Shown here piece by piece: positions 1 through 6,099 of a DNA stretch of 64,000 nt (position 1 is its first letter; every line of letters starts with the position of its first letter). The stretch covers positions 1 to 64,000 of the forward strand of contig NZ_JAUSRE010000019.1 in the NCBI RefSeq assembly GCF_030811655.1. Reading direction: 5' to 3'. The translations under genes and the position numbers were made by a program. Source of the stretch: Pseudarthrobacter enclensis. GTDB taxonomy: Bacteria > Actinomycetota > Actinomycetes > Actinomycetales > Micrococcaceae. The notes beneath the pieces were generated by a model. It was not told where the DNA came from, searched no databases, and saw only the letters and a program-made list of their open reading frames with translations.

Positions 1-324
1 TCGTTGTAGCGGCCGGGGGCGCCGGGGGTGGCGGTTTCGTCGGTGAGGGGGAAGCCCAGGAAGCCGGCGGGGCCGCCGAGTGCGAGGTAGTTCCTGCGGA
101 TTTCGCCGTGCAGTTCGTGGGCGCCGGTGCCGGGGCTCCAGTAGATGGTGCCGCGTGCGAAGTCGTTGTAGCGGCCGGGGGCGCCGGGGGTGGCGGTTTC
201 GTCGGTGAGGGGGAAGCCCAGGAAGCCGGCGGGGCCGCCGAGTGCGAGGTAGTTCCTCCGGATTTCGCCGTGCAGTTCGTGGGCGCCGGTGCCGGGGCTC
301 CAGTAGATGGTGCCGCGTTCGAAT
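1..324. repeat. 162-bp tandem repeat within the LGFP gene
   Basis: Bases 1-162 and 163-324 are nearly identical over the full 162 bases. I count three differences: one silent change near base 95 of the unit and two near the unit end. The period equals 54 codons, so copy-number change would keep the reading frame. Confidence 0.9.
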
Positions 325-584
325 TCCTGGGCGCGACCGCCGGCGATGTCGTACGCGCTGCCGACTGCTGTTCCAAGGAATGATGCGCTGCCGCCGAGCT
401 GCAGATAATGCTCGGCAATCTCGTCGTCGCCAGCCTGTTCGACAACCATCGACGCGCGAACGTTCCACTGGGCAGCCGCCGCTGATGCGGCCCCCATGGT
501 CGGTCCCAGGGCAGCGCCCCCAAGACCATTGCCGAGGGTGAGGGCTAAGGCCATTACGAGGACGGCGGGTCGAGTCCGGCGCAT
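1..584 (-). CDS. LGFP-repeat secreted protein, N-terminal part (runs off window start)
   Basis: Only the first 194 residues are present; the C-terminus lies before base 1. The ATG at 582-584 follows an AAGGGG ribosome site on the minus strand. The N-terminus has basic residues, then a hydrophobic stretch ending in an AxA-like region (about residues 1-38), so it is probably a Sec-exported protein. From about residue 55 it consists of LGFP-type repeats of 54 residues, with recurring GTIYWSPGTGAHELHGEI and LGFPLTDE segments. LGFP repeats occur in actinobacterial cell-surface proteins and are thought to bind the cell wall, often next to a hydrolase domain; any such domain would lie outside the window. 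A TTGACC hexamer upstream (about 640) may be its -35 element. The repeat identity is clear, the biochemical function is not. Confidence 0.85.
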   Translation of the reverse strand, partial: MRRTRPAVLVMALALTLGNGLGGAALGPTMGAASAAAAQWNVRASMVVEQAGDDEIAEHYLQLGGSASFLGTAVGSAYDIAGGRAQEFERGTIYWSPGTGAHELHGEIRRNYLALGGPAGFLGFPLTDETATPGAPGRYNDFARGTIYWSPGTGAHELHGEIRRNYLALGGPAGFLGFPLTDETATPGAPGRYN

Positions 585-723
585 TGTGACCCCTTGGTGC
601 TGATTGAGACTTGCGGAACTTGGTCAAGACGCTACGCTCCGGGGGCCTGCGCGGGCAGGTCCAGAAGTCCCGAATCGTGATCCAATCATCCGCGGCGCTG
701 TCGCAGTTGCCGCTGCATCTTCC

Positions 724-1593
724 TTACTTCAGGAACTTCGACGTCCTCCTGTCCGCCAGGATTTTGCCTTTTGTCTGGCAGGTGGGGCAGTACTGCAGTG
801 CCGTGTCCGCGAACGAAACTTCCCGCACGGTATCGCCGCATACGGGGCAGGCCTCTCCCGTCCGGGCATGGACCCGCATGTGGCTGCGTTTGACGTCTTT
901 AAGGTCCTTGGGTGGCTTGCCCGCCGCCTCTGCCAGCGCTTCACCCAGCACGCTGTGGATCGCGTCGTACAGCACCTGCACTGTCTCCCGGTCCAGCGAT
1001 TTCGCGATGGCGAAGGGCGAGATCTTTGCGGCGTGCAGGATTTCGTCGCTGTAGGCGTTCCCGATGCCGGCGATGACGCTCTGGCTGCGCAGGAGTCCCT
1101 TGATCTGCTGGGGACTGCCGGCGAGGATCTCCGCCAGCATGTCGGCGTCGAAGGCTTCGGTAAAGGGATCCGGGCCCAGCGTGGCGATGCCCGGCACCTC
1201 CTGCGGGTCCCGCACCACATAGACGGCCAGGCTCTTCTTGGTGCCAGCCTCCGTCAGGTCCAGGCCGCGCAGCCCCTCCGGCCCGGAGAAAGCGCAGCGG
1301 ACCGCGATGAGTCCCTTGCCCATCCGGAGCTGGCTCTCGGAGGGGGAGTCCGTGAACCGCACCCAGCCGGCGCGCGCAAGATGGAACACCAGGGAAATGC
1401 CGTCCGTATCGATGCTGATGAACTTTCCGAACCGGCGGACGCCGGACACGGTGCGGCCCTCGATCGCGTTGAAGGGAGGGTCTGCCGTCTTGAGCACTGC
1501 GAAGGAGACGATCTGCAGTTTCGTGACCACACAGCCCCGCAGCTGCTCGTCAAGGAACGAGGCCAGGCCGGCTACTTCAGGGAGTTCGGGCAT
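724..1593 (-). CDS. Fpg/Nei family DNA glycosylase/AP lyase
   Basis: Base-excision repair enzyme of 289 residues that removes oxidised bases and cleaves the abasic site. The protein starts MPELPEV: after Met removal Pro2 is the family's Schiff-base nucleophile and Glu3 the catalytic acid. Lys57, in RRFGKFIS, matches the conserved beta-hairpin lysine. The C-terminus has a zinc finger with Cys249, Cys252, Cys269 and Cys272 (spacing C-x2-C-x16-C-x2-C), followed by the basic tail. The ATG at 1593 is fixed by the need for Pro2. A possible 18-codon leader ORF ends three bases before this start. I cannot tell Fpg (8-oxoguanine) from Nei (oxidised pyrimidine) specificity from sequence alone, so no symbol is given. 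Confidence 0.93.
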   Translation of the reverse strand: MPELPEVAGLASFLDEQLRGCVVTKLQIVSFAVLKTADPPFNAIEGRTVSGVRRFGKFISIDTDGISLVFHLARAGWVRFTDSPSESQLRMGKGLIAVRCAFSGPEGLRGLDLTEAGTKKSLAVYVVRDPQEVPGIATLGPDPFTEAFDADMLAEILAGSPQQIKGLLRSQSVIAGIGNAYSDEILHAAKISPFAIAKSLDRETVQVLYDAIHSVLGEALAEAAGKPPKDLKDVKRSHMRVHARTGEACPVCGDTVREVSFADTALQYCPTCQTKGKILADRRTSKFLK

Positions 1594-1596
1594 GGC

Positions 1597-1653
1597 CTAG
1601 CCGCCCTGCTTCGCCAACGGTCCCAAGGATGCCGCACCGGTGCTTGCACTCAT
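1597..1653 (-). CDS. possible 18-residue leader peptide ahead of the DNA glycosylase
   Basis: An ATG at 1651-1653 opens an 18-codon ORF (MSASTGAASLGPLAKQGG) that stops with TAG at 1597-1599. It is in the same frame as the glycosylase and leaves only GCC before that gene's ATG. A CAAGAT hexamer ends 7 bases before the ATG, as in leaderless starts. It could couple translation to the glycosylase, or be a chance ORF. Confidence 0.3.
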   Translation of the reverse strand: MSASTGAASLGPLAKQGG

Positions 1654-1701
1654 GGCTCCCATCTTGTCAGAAGGGCCCGTCCCCGCCCCCGCAGTTGTGC
1701 C

Positions 1702-1742
1702 TATACTTTCAGCGGCGGCCCGTTTGCGGGCCCCTTTTGACA
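1702..1742 (+). promoter_or_regulatory. gcvH upstream region: -10-like TATACT, short hairpin, TTGACA
   Basis: TATACT at 1702-1707 looks like a -10 element. Just downstream a 6-bp GC stem (GGCCCG 1717-1722, loop 1723-1726, CGGGCC 1727-1732) is followed by CCTTTT. A TTGACA at 1737-1742 could be the -35 of a second promoter, although its -10 (about 1760) is poor. The hairpin would sit at the very 5' end of a transcript from TATACT. Confidence 0.35.
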
Positions 1743-1772
1743 TTTGGCGTGTACCCCGATGAAAGGCCCCCC

Positions 1773-2159
1773 ATGAGCAACATTCCCGAAGACCTGTCCT
1801 ACACCGCCGAACATGAGTGGGTCACCGCCCCGAATGCCGACGGCGTGGTCCGCGTGGGAATCACCGACTTTGCCCAGGATGCCCTTGGAGATGTCGTTTA
1901 CGCCCAGATGCCCGAAGTCGGCACGAAGATTACGGCAAACGAAGTGGTGGGCGAGGTGGAGTCCACCAAGAGCGTGAGCGACATCTATGCCCCCGTTTCC
2001 GGCGAAGTCGTGGCCCGCAACGACTCCCTGGACACCGATTCGGCCCTGATCAACACGGATCCCTACGGAGACGGCTGGCTCATCGAGGTCAAACTCGCCG
2101 AACCCGATGCTGTTGAGTCCCTGCTCAGTGCATCGGAGTACGAACAACAGGTAGGCTAA
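1773..2159 (+). CDS. gcvH: glycine cleavage system H protein
   Basis: Lipoyl carrier of the glycine cleavage complex; it shuttles the aminomethyl group between the P, T and L proteins. It has 128 residues, normal for the family. The lipoylation site is Lys66 in GEVESTKSVSD, and the surrounding single-lipoyl fold (YAPVSGEV, YGDGWLIEV) is intact. The ATG at 1773 follows GAAAGG; an upstream in-frame extension to 1629 is not supported. The genes for P, T and L are not in the window. Its place before garA and the two MerR regulators matches Rv1826 in mycobacteria. No glycine riboswitch was recognised in the short leader. Confidence 0.96.
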   Translation: MSNIPEDLSYTAEHEWVTAPNADGVVRVGITDFAQDALGDVVYAQMPEVGTKITANEVVGEVESTKSVSDIYAPVSGEVVARNDSLDTDSALINTDPYGDGWLIEVKLAEPDAVESLLSASEYEQQVG

Positions 2160-2315
2160 AGCTAACCGGTAATTCCGGTCCGGCCCCGCGCCGCAGGCAA
2201 GGCGTCTCCGCACGTCAGGCCCGGATCGGGTGCCGGCGCCGGACCTGCCGGTCAGGGCCGGAGAGCAAACGTTGGTTGCGGGTTGGATTTCCGCAACGTC
2301 TAGGAGGAGGAGTCC

Positions 2316-2792
2316 ATGGCTGGCCACAGACACAACCCTGCCGATGGGGATTACGGCACGGGTGCGGCTAGGGCGTCGGAGACCACCTCGATCCATCTCA
2401 CCCCCGTCACCGACGAACCCACCATCGCCCCCAGGCTGTCCTCGGAAGAGCGCAACTCGGTTGAGGCGCTGCCGGCAGGCTCGGCGCTGCTCGTGGCGCA
2501 CAGCGGCCCGAACGCCGGCGCCCGGTTCCTTCTGGACTCGGACGTGACCACCGCAGGCCGCCACCCGGACGCGGACATCTTCCTGGACGACGTCACGGTG
2601 TCCCGCCGCCACGTGGAGTTCCGGCGTACCGCGCGCAGCTTCGAAGTGGTGGACAAGAACAGCCTCAACGGCACTTATGTCAACCATGACCGGGTGGACC
2701 GTGTTGAGCTGAAGTCCGGCAGCGAAGTCCAGATCGGCAAGTTCCGCCTCACCTTCTACCTGAGCCCTGCCACGGCTGCAGGCCGCAGCTGA
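2316..2792 (+). CDS. garA: GarA/OdhI-type FHA-domain regulator
   Basis: Small cytosolic regulator of 158 residues. In mycobacteria and corynebacteria the homologue binds and inhibits 2-oxoglutarate dehydrogenase and acts on glutamate metabolism enzymes, and is switched off by phosphorylation of an N-terminal threonine. Here that motif is present as SETTSIHL with Thr23 and Thr24. The FHA domain covers about residues 60-150 and contains GRHPDADIFLDD, SRRH, and NSLNGTYVN, the phosphothreonine-binding core. The start has a strong AGGAGG site 8 bases upstream. It is probably co-transcribed with the MerR and DUF151 genes that follow. The kinase encoded at 17303-19396 is a candidate modifier; this is inferred. 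Confidence 0.93.
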   Translation: MAGHRHNPADGDYGTGAARASETTSIHLTPVTDEPTIAPRLSSEERNSVEALPAGSALLVAHSGPNAGARFLLDSDVTTAGRHPDADIFLDDVTVSRRHVEFRRTARSFEVVDKNSLNGTYVNHDRVDRVELKSGSEVQIGKFRLTFYLSPATAAGRS

Positions 2793-2809
2793 CCCGGGGA
2801 CCGCTGCCT

Positions 2810-3532
2810 GTGGCAATGGCACAACCGGAACGCCGGGGCCCCCAGGTCCTGAACATTGGCGAAGTCCTCGCCCAGCTGAGTGCCGACTTCCCGGGCATGA
2901 CTGCGTCGAAGATCCGGTTCCTTGAGGAAAAGGGGCTCATCAACCCCAGGCGCACCCCTGCCGGCTACCGCCAGTATTCCGACGGCGACGTCGAGCGGCT
3001 GCGCTTCGTGCTGGCCCTGCAGCGGGATCAGTATCTTCCCCTGAAAGTCATCAAGGACTACCTCGACGCCATCGACAGGGGAGAGCGGCCGGAGAACCTG
3101 CCGCCCGGCGTCGTGGTTTCCCCGCGCATCGTCTCCGACGAACTGGCTGCCGAGCTGCAGAACCGTGGGCGCAAACTGACAGAGGAACAGCTGCGCACCG
3201 AGTCGGGCGCCAGCGTGCCCCTGCTGCAGTCACTCCTGAGCTTCGGCCTCATCAGCCACAGCAACGGCCAGTTCGACGAGCATGCCCTCCAGGTTGCCCG
3301 CGCCTGCGTCCAGCTGGAAAGCCACGGCCTGGAACCCCGCCACCTGCGGCCGTTCCAGGCAGCTGCCGAACGGGAATTCGGCTTGGTGGAACGTGCAGTC
3401 GCACCGCTTGCATCCCGCAAGGATTCGGCATCACAGGCGCGGGCCGCCGAGGCCGCCCGAGAGATCAGCGACCTCTGCCTCACCCTGCACCGGGCCCTGG
3501 TGCAGGACCACATCTCACGCATGGACATCTGA
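2810..3532 (+). CDS. ftsR: MerR-family regulator, FtsR-like (Rv1828 type)
   Basis: DNA-binding regulator of 240 residues with the MerR winged-helix domain at about residues 14-85 (IGEVLAQLSADFPGMTASKIRF, RTPAGYRQYSDGDVERLRFV) and a C-terminal effector/dimerisation part. Synteny garA - this gene - DUF151 - second MerR matches Rv1827-Rv1830. The Corynebacterium orthologue, FtsR, has been reported to activate ftsZ; transfer of that role is an inference. GTG 2810 and ATG 2816 are both possible starts and neither has a strong ribosome site. The stop overlaps the next start in TGATG, so the DUF151 gene is probably translationally coupled. Confidence 0.85.
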   Translation: MAMAQPERRGPQVLNIGEVLAQLSADFPGMTASKIRFLEEKGLINPRRTPAGYRQYSDGDVERLRFVLALQRDQYLPLKVIKDYLDAIDRGERPENLPPGVVVSPRIVSDELAAELQNRGRKLTEEQLRTESGASVPLLQSLLSFGLISHSNGQFDEHALQVARACVQLESHGLEPRHLRPFQAAAEREFGLVERAVAPLASRKDSASQARAAEAAREISDLCLTLHRALVQDHISRMDI

Positions 3533-4035
3533 TGATCGAAGTCGAGATAGTAGGCGTTCGCATCGAATTGCCTTCCAACCAACCGCTGGTCCTGCTCAAG
3601 GAAATGCACGGCGAACGCCACGTCCCCATCTGGATCGGCACCCCGGAAGCCAGCGCCATCGCCCTGGCCCAGCAGGGCGTGGTCCCGCCCCGGCCCATGA
3701 CCCACGACCTCCTGGTGGACGTCGTAGAGTCCCTGGGCCACTCCGTGGTCAGCGTCAACATTGTCGCCGTGGAGGACAACATCTTCTACGGGCAGCTGCA
3801 ATTTGAAAACGGAACCACGGTGAGCTCACGGGCCTCGGACGCCCTTGCGGTTGCGCTGCGCGCCAAATGCCGGATCTGGTGCGCAGACTCCGTCATGGAT
3901 GAGGCGGGCGTCCGGATCACCGAACATGACGAGGGGGAGGACGCCGAGCCGGGCCCCACCGTGGATGAGGAACGCGAACTGCGCCGCTTCCGCGAGTTCC
4001 TCGACGACGTCGAACCCGAGGATTTCGACGGCTAA
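3532..4035 (+). CDS. DUF151 (bifunctional nuclease family) protein
   Basis: Protein of 167 residues with the DUF151/BFN fold over about residues 1-130: LPSNQPLVLLKEMHGERHVPIWIG and SRASDALAVALRAKC are typical. Members have been described as bifunctional nucleases, but the biochemical role in actinobacteria (Rv1829) is unsettled. The C-terminal 30 residues are strongly acidic. It overlaps the upstream regulator stop by one base and closes the garA-ftsR operon. Confidence 0.85.
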   Translation: MIEVEIVGVRIELPSNQPLVLLKEMHGERHVPIWIGTPEASAIALAQQGVVPPRPMTHDLLVDVVESLGHSVVSVNIVAVEDNIFYGQLQFENGTTVSSRASDALAVALRAKCRIWCADSVMDEAGVRITEHDEGEDAEPGPTVDEERELRRFREFLDDVEPEDFDG

Positions 4036-4070
4036 GGTCACGTTAAGGTTAAAGTTAAGGCTGAAAGTTT
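4033..4070 (+). promoter_or_regulatory. repeated TTAAGG-type words after the DUF151 gene, candidate regulator site
   Basis: A short stretch of related words (AAGGTCA, GTTAAGGTT, AAAGTTA, AAGGCTGAAA, AAAGTTT) lies directly between the DUF151 stop and the promoter of the second MerR gene. GTTAAGGTT (4042-4050) and AAGGCTGAAA (4057-4066) also occur upstream of ftsZ. It stands out as AT-rich in this genome. Probably an operator; the binding protein is not known from sequence. Confidence 0.5.
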
Positions 4071-4090
4071 CGACACGCCTCTTCCAAGCC

Positions 4091-4129
4091 CCGAAGGTCT
4101 TTGACCTCGGGACCCGCCGGGCCTAACGT
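4091..4129 (+). promoter_or_regulatory. promoter of second MerR gene with overlapping inverted repeat
   Basis: TTGACC (4101-4106), a 17-base spacer and TAACGT (4124-4129) form a good promoter. An inverted repeat, CCGAAGGTC (4091-4099) and GACCTCGG (4103-4110), covers the -35 hexamer and could be a repressor or activator site. The resulting leader to the GTG at 4269 would be about 130 bases. Confidence 0.55.
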
Positions 4130-4268
4130 CGAAGTATCAAGTTCCCTTGCTTACGGCAGCCCCGCAAGTCACACTGGAAAGTGCGCCCCGCGGAAAAATT
4201 ACACGCATGGTCTTCATGCCAAGGCCGCCGTATCAGTGCCAAGGGAGCGTACGACAAGGAGGATCCAG

Positions 4269-4862
4269 GTGAGTCCCAAAGGCGAAGCAGGAGGGCTAAA
4301 GCAGCCCACGGCTGGTGTTGCTGTGCCCGTAAGTGGTGCCCAGGGCCTCCTGTTTACCGAGGACCTTCCCGTACTGGACGAAGATGCCGGCTACCGTGGG
4401 CCCACCGCCTGCAAGGCTGCCGGAATCACCTACCGCCAGCTCGATTACTGGGCCCGCACCGGCCTCGTTGAACCGGCGGTCCGCGGTGCGGCCGGATCCG
4501 GGTCCCAGCGGCTCTACGGTTTCCGCGACATCCTGGTGCTCAAGGTGGTCAAGCGGCTCCTGGACACCGGCGTGTCCCTCCAGCAGATCCGCACCGCCGT
4601 GGAGCACCTGCGGGAGCGCGGCGTTGAGGACCTGGCGCAGATCACGCTGATGAGCGACGGCGCCAGCGTCTATGAGTGCACTTCCGCCGACGAGGTTATC
4701 GACCTGGTGCAGGGCGGCCAGGGCGTCTTCGGAATCGCTGTGGGACGGGTATGGCGCGAGGTGGAAGGCAGCCTTGCGTCCCTGCCCAGCGAACACGCCG
4801 CCGAACAGTCCTTTCCCGACGACGAACTGAGCAAGCGCCGGGCAGCGCGGAAGATCAGCTGA
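4269..4862 (+). CDS. MerR-family regulator, Rv1830 (ResR) type
   Basis: DNA-binding protein of 197 residues. After an N-terminal tail of about 40 residues the MerR domain runs through GPTACKAAGITYRQLDYWARTGLVEPAVR and QRLYGFRDILVLKVVKRLLD. This family sits beside the FtsR-like gene across actinobacteria; in mycobacteria it has been linked to control of growth and division. The GTG at 4269 is chosen because AAGGAGG stands 6 bases ahead; a longer TTG-started frame from 4101 begins within the -35 element and is unlikely. It is followed by a clear terminator. Confidence 0.88.
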   Translation: MSPKGEAGGLKQPTAGVAVPVSGAQGLLFTEDLPVLDEDAGYRGPTACKAAGITYRQLDYWARTGLVEPAVRGAAGSGSQRLYGFRDILVLKVVKRLLDTGVSLQQIRTAVEHLRERGVEDLAQITLMSDGASVYECTSADEVIDLVQGGQGVFGIAVGRVWREVEGSLASLPSEHAAEQSFPDDELSKRRAARKIS

Positions 4863-4884
4863 CCGCGCTTCAGTAATTAGCCGA

Positions 4885-4918
4885 TCAGGGCCGCCCTCCA
4901 CTTGGAGGGCGGCCCTGA
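4885..4918. terminator. hairpin terminator after the second MerR gene
   Basis: A perfect 15-bp GC-rich stem (4885-4899 with 4904-4918) and a four-base loop, followed by GTTTT. It sits between convergent genes and may serve both strands. Confidence 0.85.
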
Positions 4919-4977
4919 CTGTTTTGGCTCTTTGTCTTGGTTCTGTGCCTGGCCGCGCAGGCGGACAGGAGGGGAGG

Positions 4978-5808
4978 TCAGCGGACGCGGCTGCGCAGTC
5001 CGCTGCCGGCGGCCATAAGGTTGGACAGAAGGTCATCGAACAGGCCGGCCGTGGATTTTGCCGAGTCCCCCGGCCAGTGGTGGACCGGGTGCGCGGCGCC
5101 CTGGATCTGCTGCCAGTTGGCCTGTTCGGGAATACGGGGGCTCAACAGGAGTTCGCCAAACATGGACTCCATCTCGGCGAGCCGGTACGTGTGCTCGGAG
5201 GAGCCGCTCCGCACCCGGTTGGCCACGATTCCTGCCGGCGACAGGTTCGGTGCGAACTCCTGTTTGAACAGCTGGATGGCCCGCATGGTGCGTTCAGTGC
5301 CGGCAACCGAGAACAGGCCCGGCTCGGCAACCAGGGCAACCTTGTCGCTGGCGGCCCATGCCATGCGCGTGAGGCCGTTGAGGGAGGGCGGGCAGTCGAT
5401 GAGGACAAGCTGGTAATCGTCCGCGCCGGCCAGCACGGAGGAAAGCCGGCGGAGGTCCCGGCGGCCGAGATCGGGCCGGTCATAGATGCCGGTGTATGCC
5501 GAGCCAACGGCCACATCAAGGACCGCGGGCCCGGATCCGTTTGGCGGGGTGCGGTCGGCCCAGCTGCTGCGGACCACGTTTTCGGCCAGTTTCGCCCGGC
5601 GCGGGCTCTTGAGCATCCTGCCAATATCCAGCTGGTCGCCCGGCTGTACGCCGAGGGCGGTGGTGGCGTCGGCGTGCGGGTCAAGGTCCACCACCAGTGT
5701 CCGGACTCCCGCGGCCAGCGCCGCAGACGCCAGTCCTGTGGTGACGGAAGTCTTGCCGACTCCACCCTTGAGGCTGCTGATGCTGACTACTTGCACTTGA
5801 GAGACCAA
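4978..5808 (-). CDS. orphan ParA/MinD-type ATPase
   Basis: Cytosolic ATPase of 276 residues. The deviant Walker A motif is SLKGGVGKTS (Lys14 and Lys19 of this start), Walker A' is VVDLDPHADAT, and LVLIDCPPSL is the Walker B. Related proteins position DNA or large complexes by ATP-dependent self-association. No ParB or centromere-like repeats lie nearby, so its cargo is unknown. TTG 5808 and GTG 5796 are alternative starts; neither has a convincing ribosome site. It is divergent from pyc and convergent with the MerR gene. The C-terminal 40 residues are not typical of chromosomal ParA. Confidence 0.85.
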   Translation of the reverse strand: MVSQVQVVSISSLKGGVGKTSVTTGLASAALAAGVRTLVVDLDPHADATTALGVQPGDQLDIGRMLKSPRRAKLAENVVRSSWADRTPPNGSGPAVLDVAVGSAYTGIYDRPDLGRRDLRRLSSVLAGADDYQLVLIDCPPSLNGLTRMAWAASDKVALVAEPGLFSVAGTERTMRAIQLFKQEFAPNLSPAGIVANRVRSGSSEHTYRLAEMESMFGELLLSPRIPEQANWQQIQGAAHPVHHWPGDSAKSTAGLFDDLLSNLMAAGSGLRSRVR

Positions 5809-5934
5809 AACCTAACGCCGGATGCCGTGTTGGGGGTAATGTTTGCCTCGGCAGAGCCGAAGCCGGACGGTCCTGCCGCCCTACACATCATATGTTGATG
5901 CGTCGGCGAATCCTGCTTTATCGGGCGTCGGCAT

Positions 5935-5952
5935 GGCACCGACTATGGTGCC
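5935..5952. repeat. inverted repeat between parA-like gene and pyc
   Basis: GGCACC (5935-5940) and GGTGCC (5947-5952) are separated by six bases in the 291-base divergent intergenic region. It may be an operator, but the half-sites are short. Confidence 0.3.
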
Positions 5953-6026
5953 GGGGCGGTTTCCGCCAGCCAGGCTGAAAGCGTTCGGGACATGACGGGG
6001 AAATCTGTGACCGTTGCCACAAAGAT

Positions 6027-6054
6027 TTGTTTTTGTCCTTGCAGGTCCTAGACA
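6027..6054 (+). promoter_or_regulatory. possible pyc promoter
   Basis: TTGTTT (6027-6032), 16 bases, TAGACA (6049-6054), about 45 bases ahead of the pyc ATG. The match is moderate. Confidence 0.35.
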
Positions 6055-6099
6055 CTGTGACCACTCATTCGATCCACCCCGCAATGATGCAGGAGAAGC

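Noticed and set aside
1..324. CRISPR-like direct repeats
   Set aside because: The 162-base units are in-frame LGFP protein repeats without unique spacers.
604..1740. A 378-codon plus-strand frame over the DNA glycosylase
   Set aside because: The minus-strand protein has all catalytic residues and zinc ligands; the plus-strand product matches nothing I know.
5809..6099. A parS-like site for the orphan ParA
   Set aside because: The only inverted repeat (5935-5952) does not match the known parS consensus, and no ParB gene is nearby.
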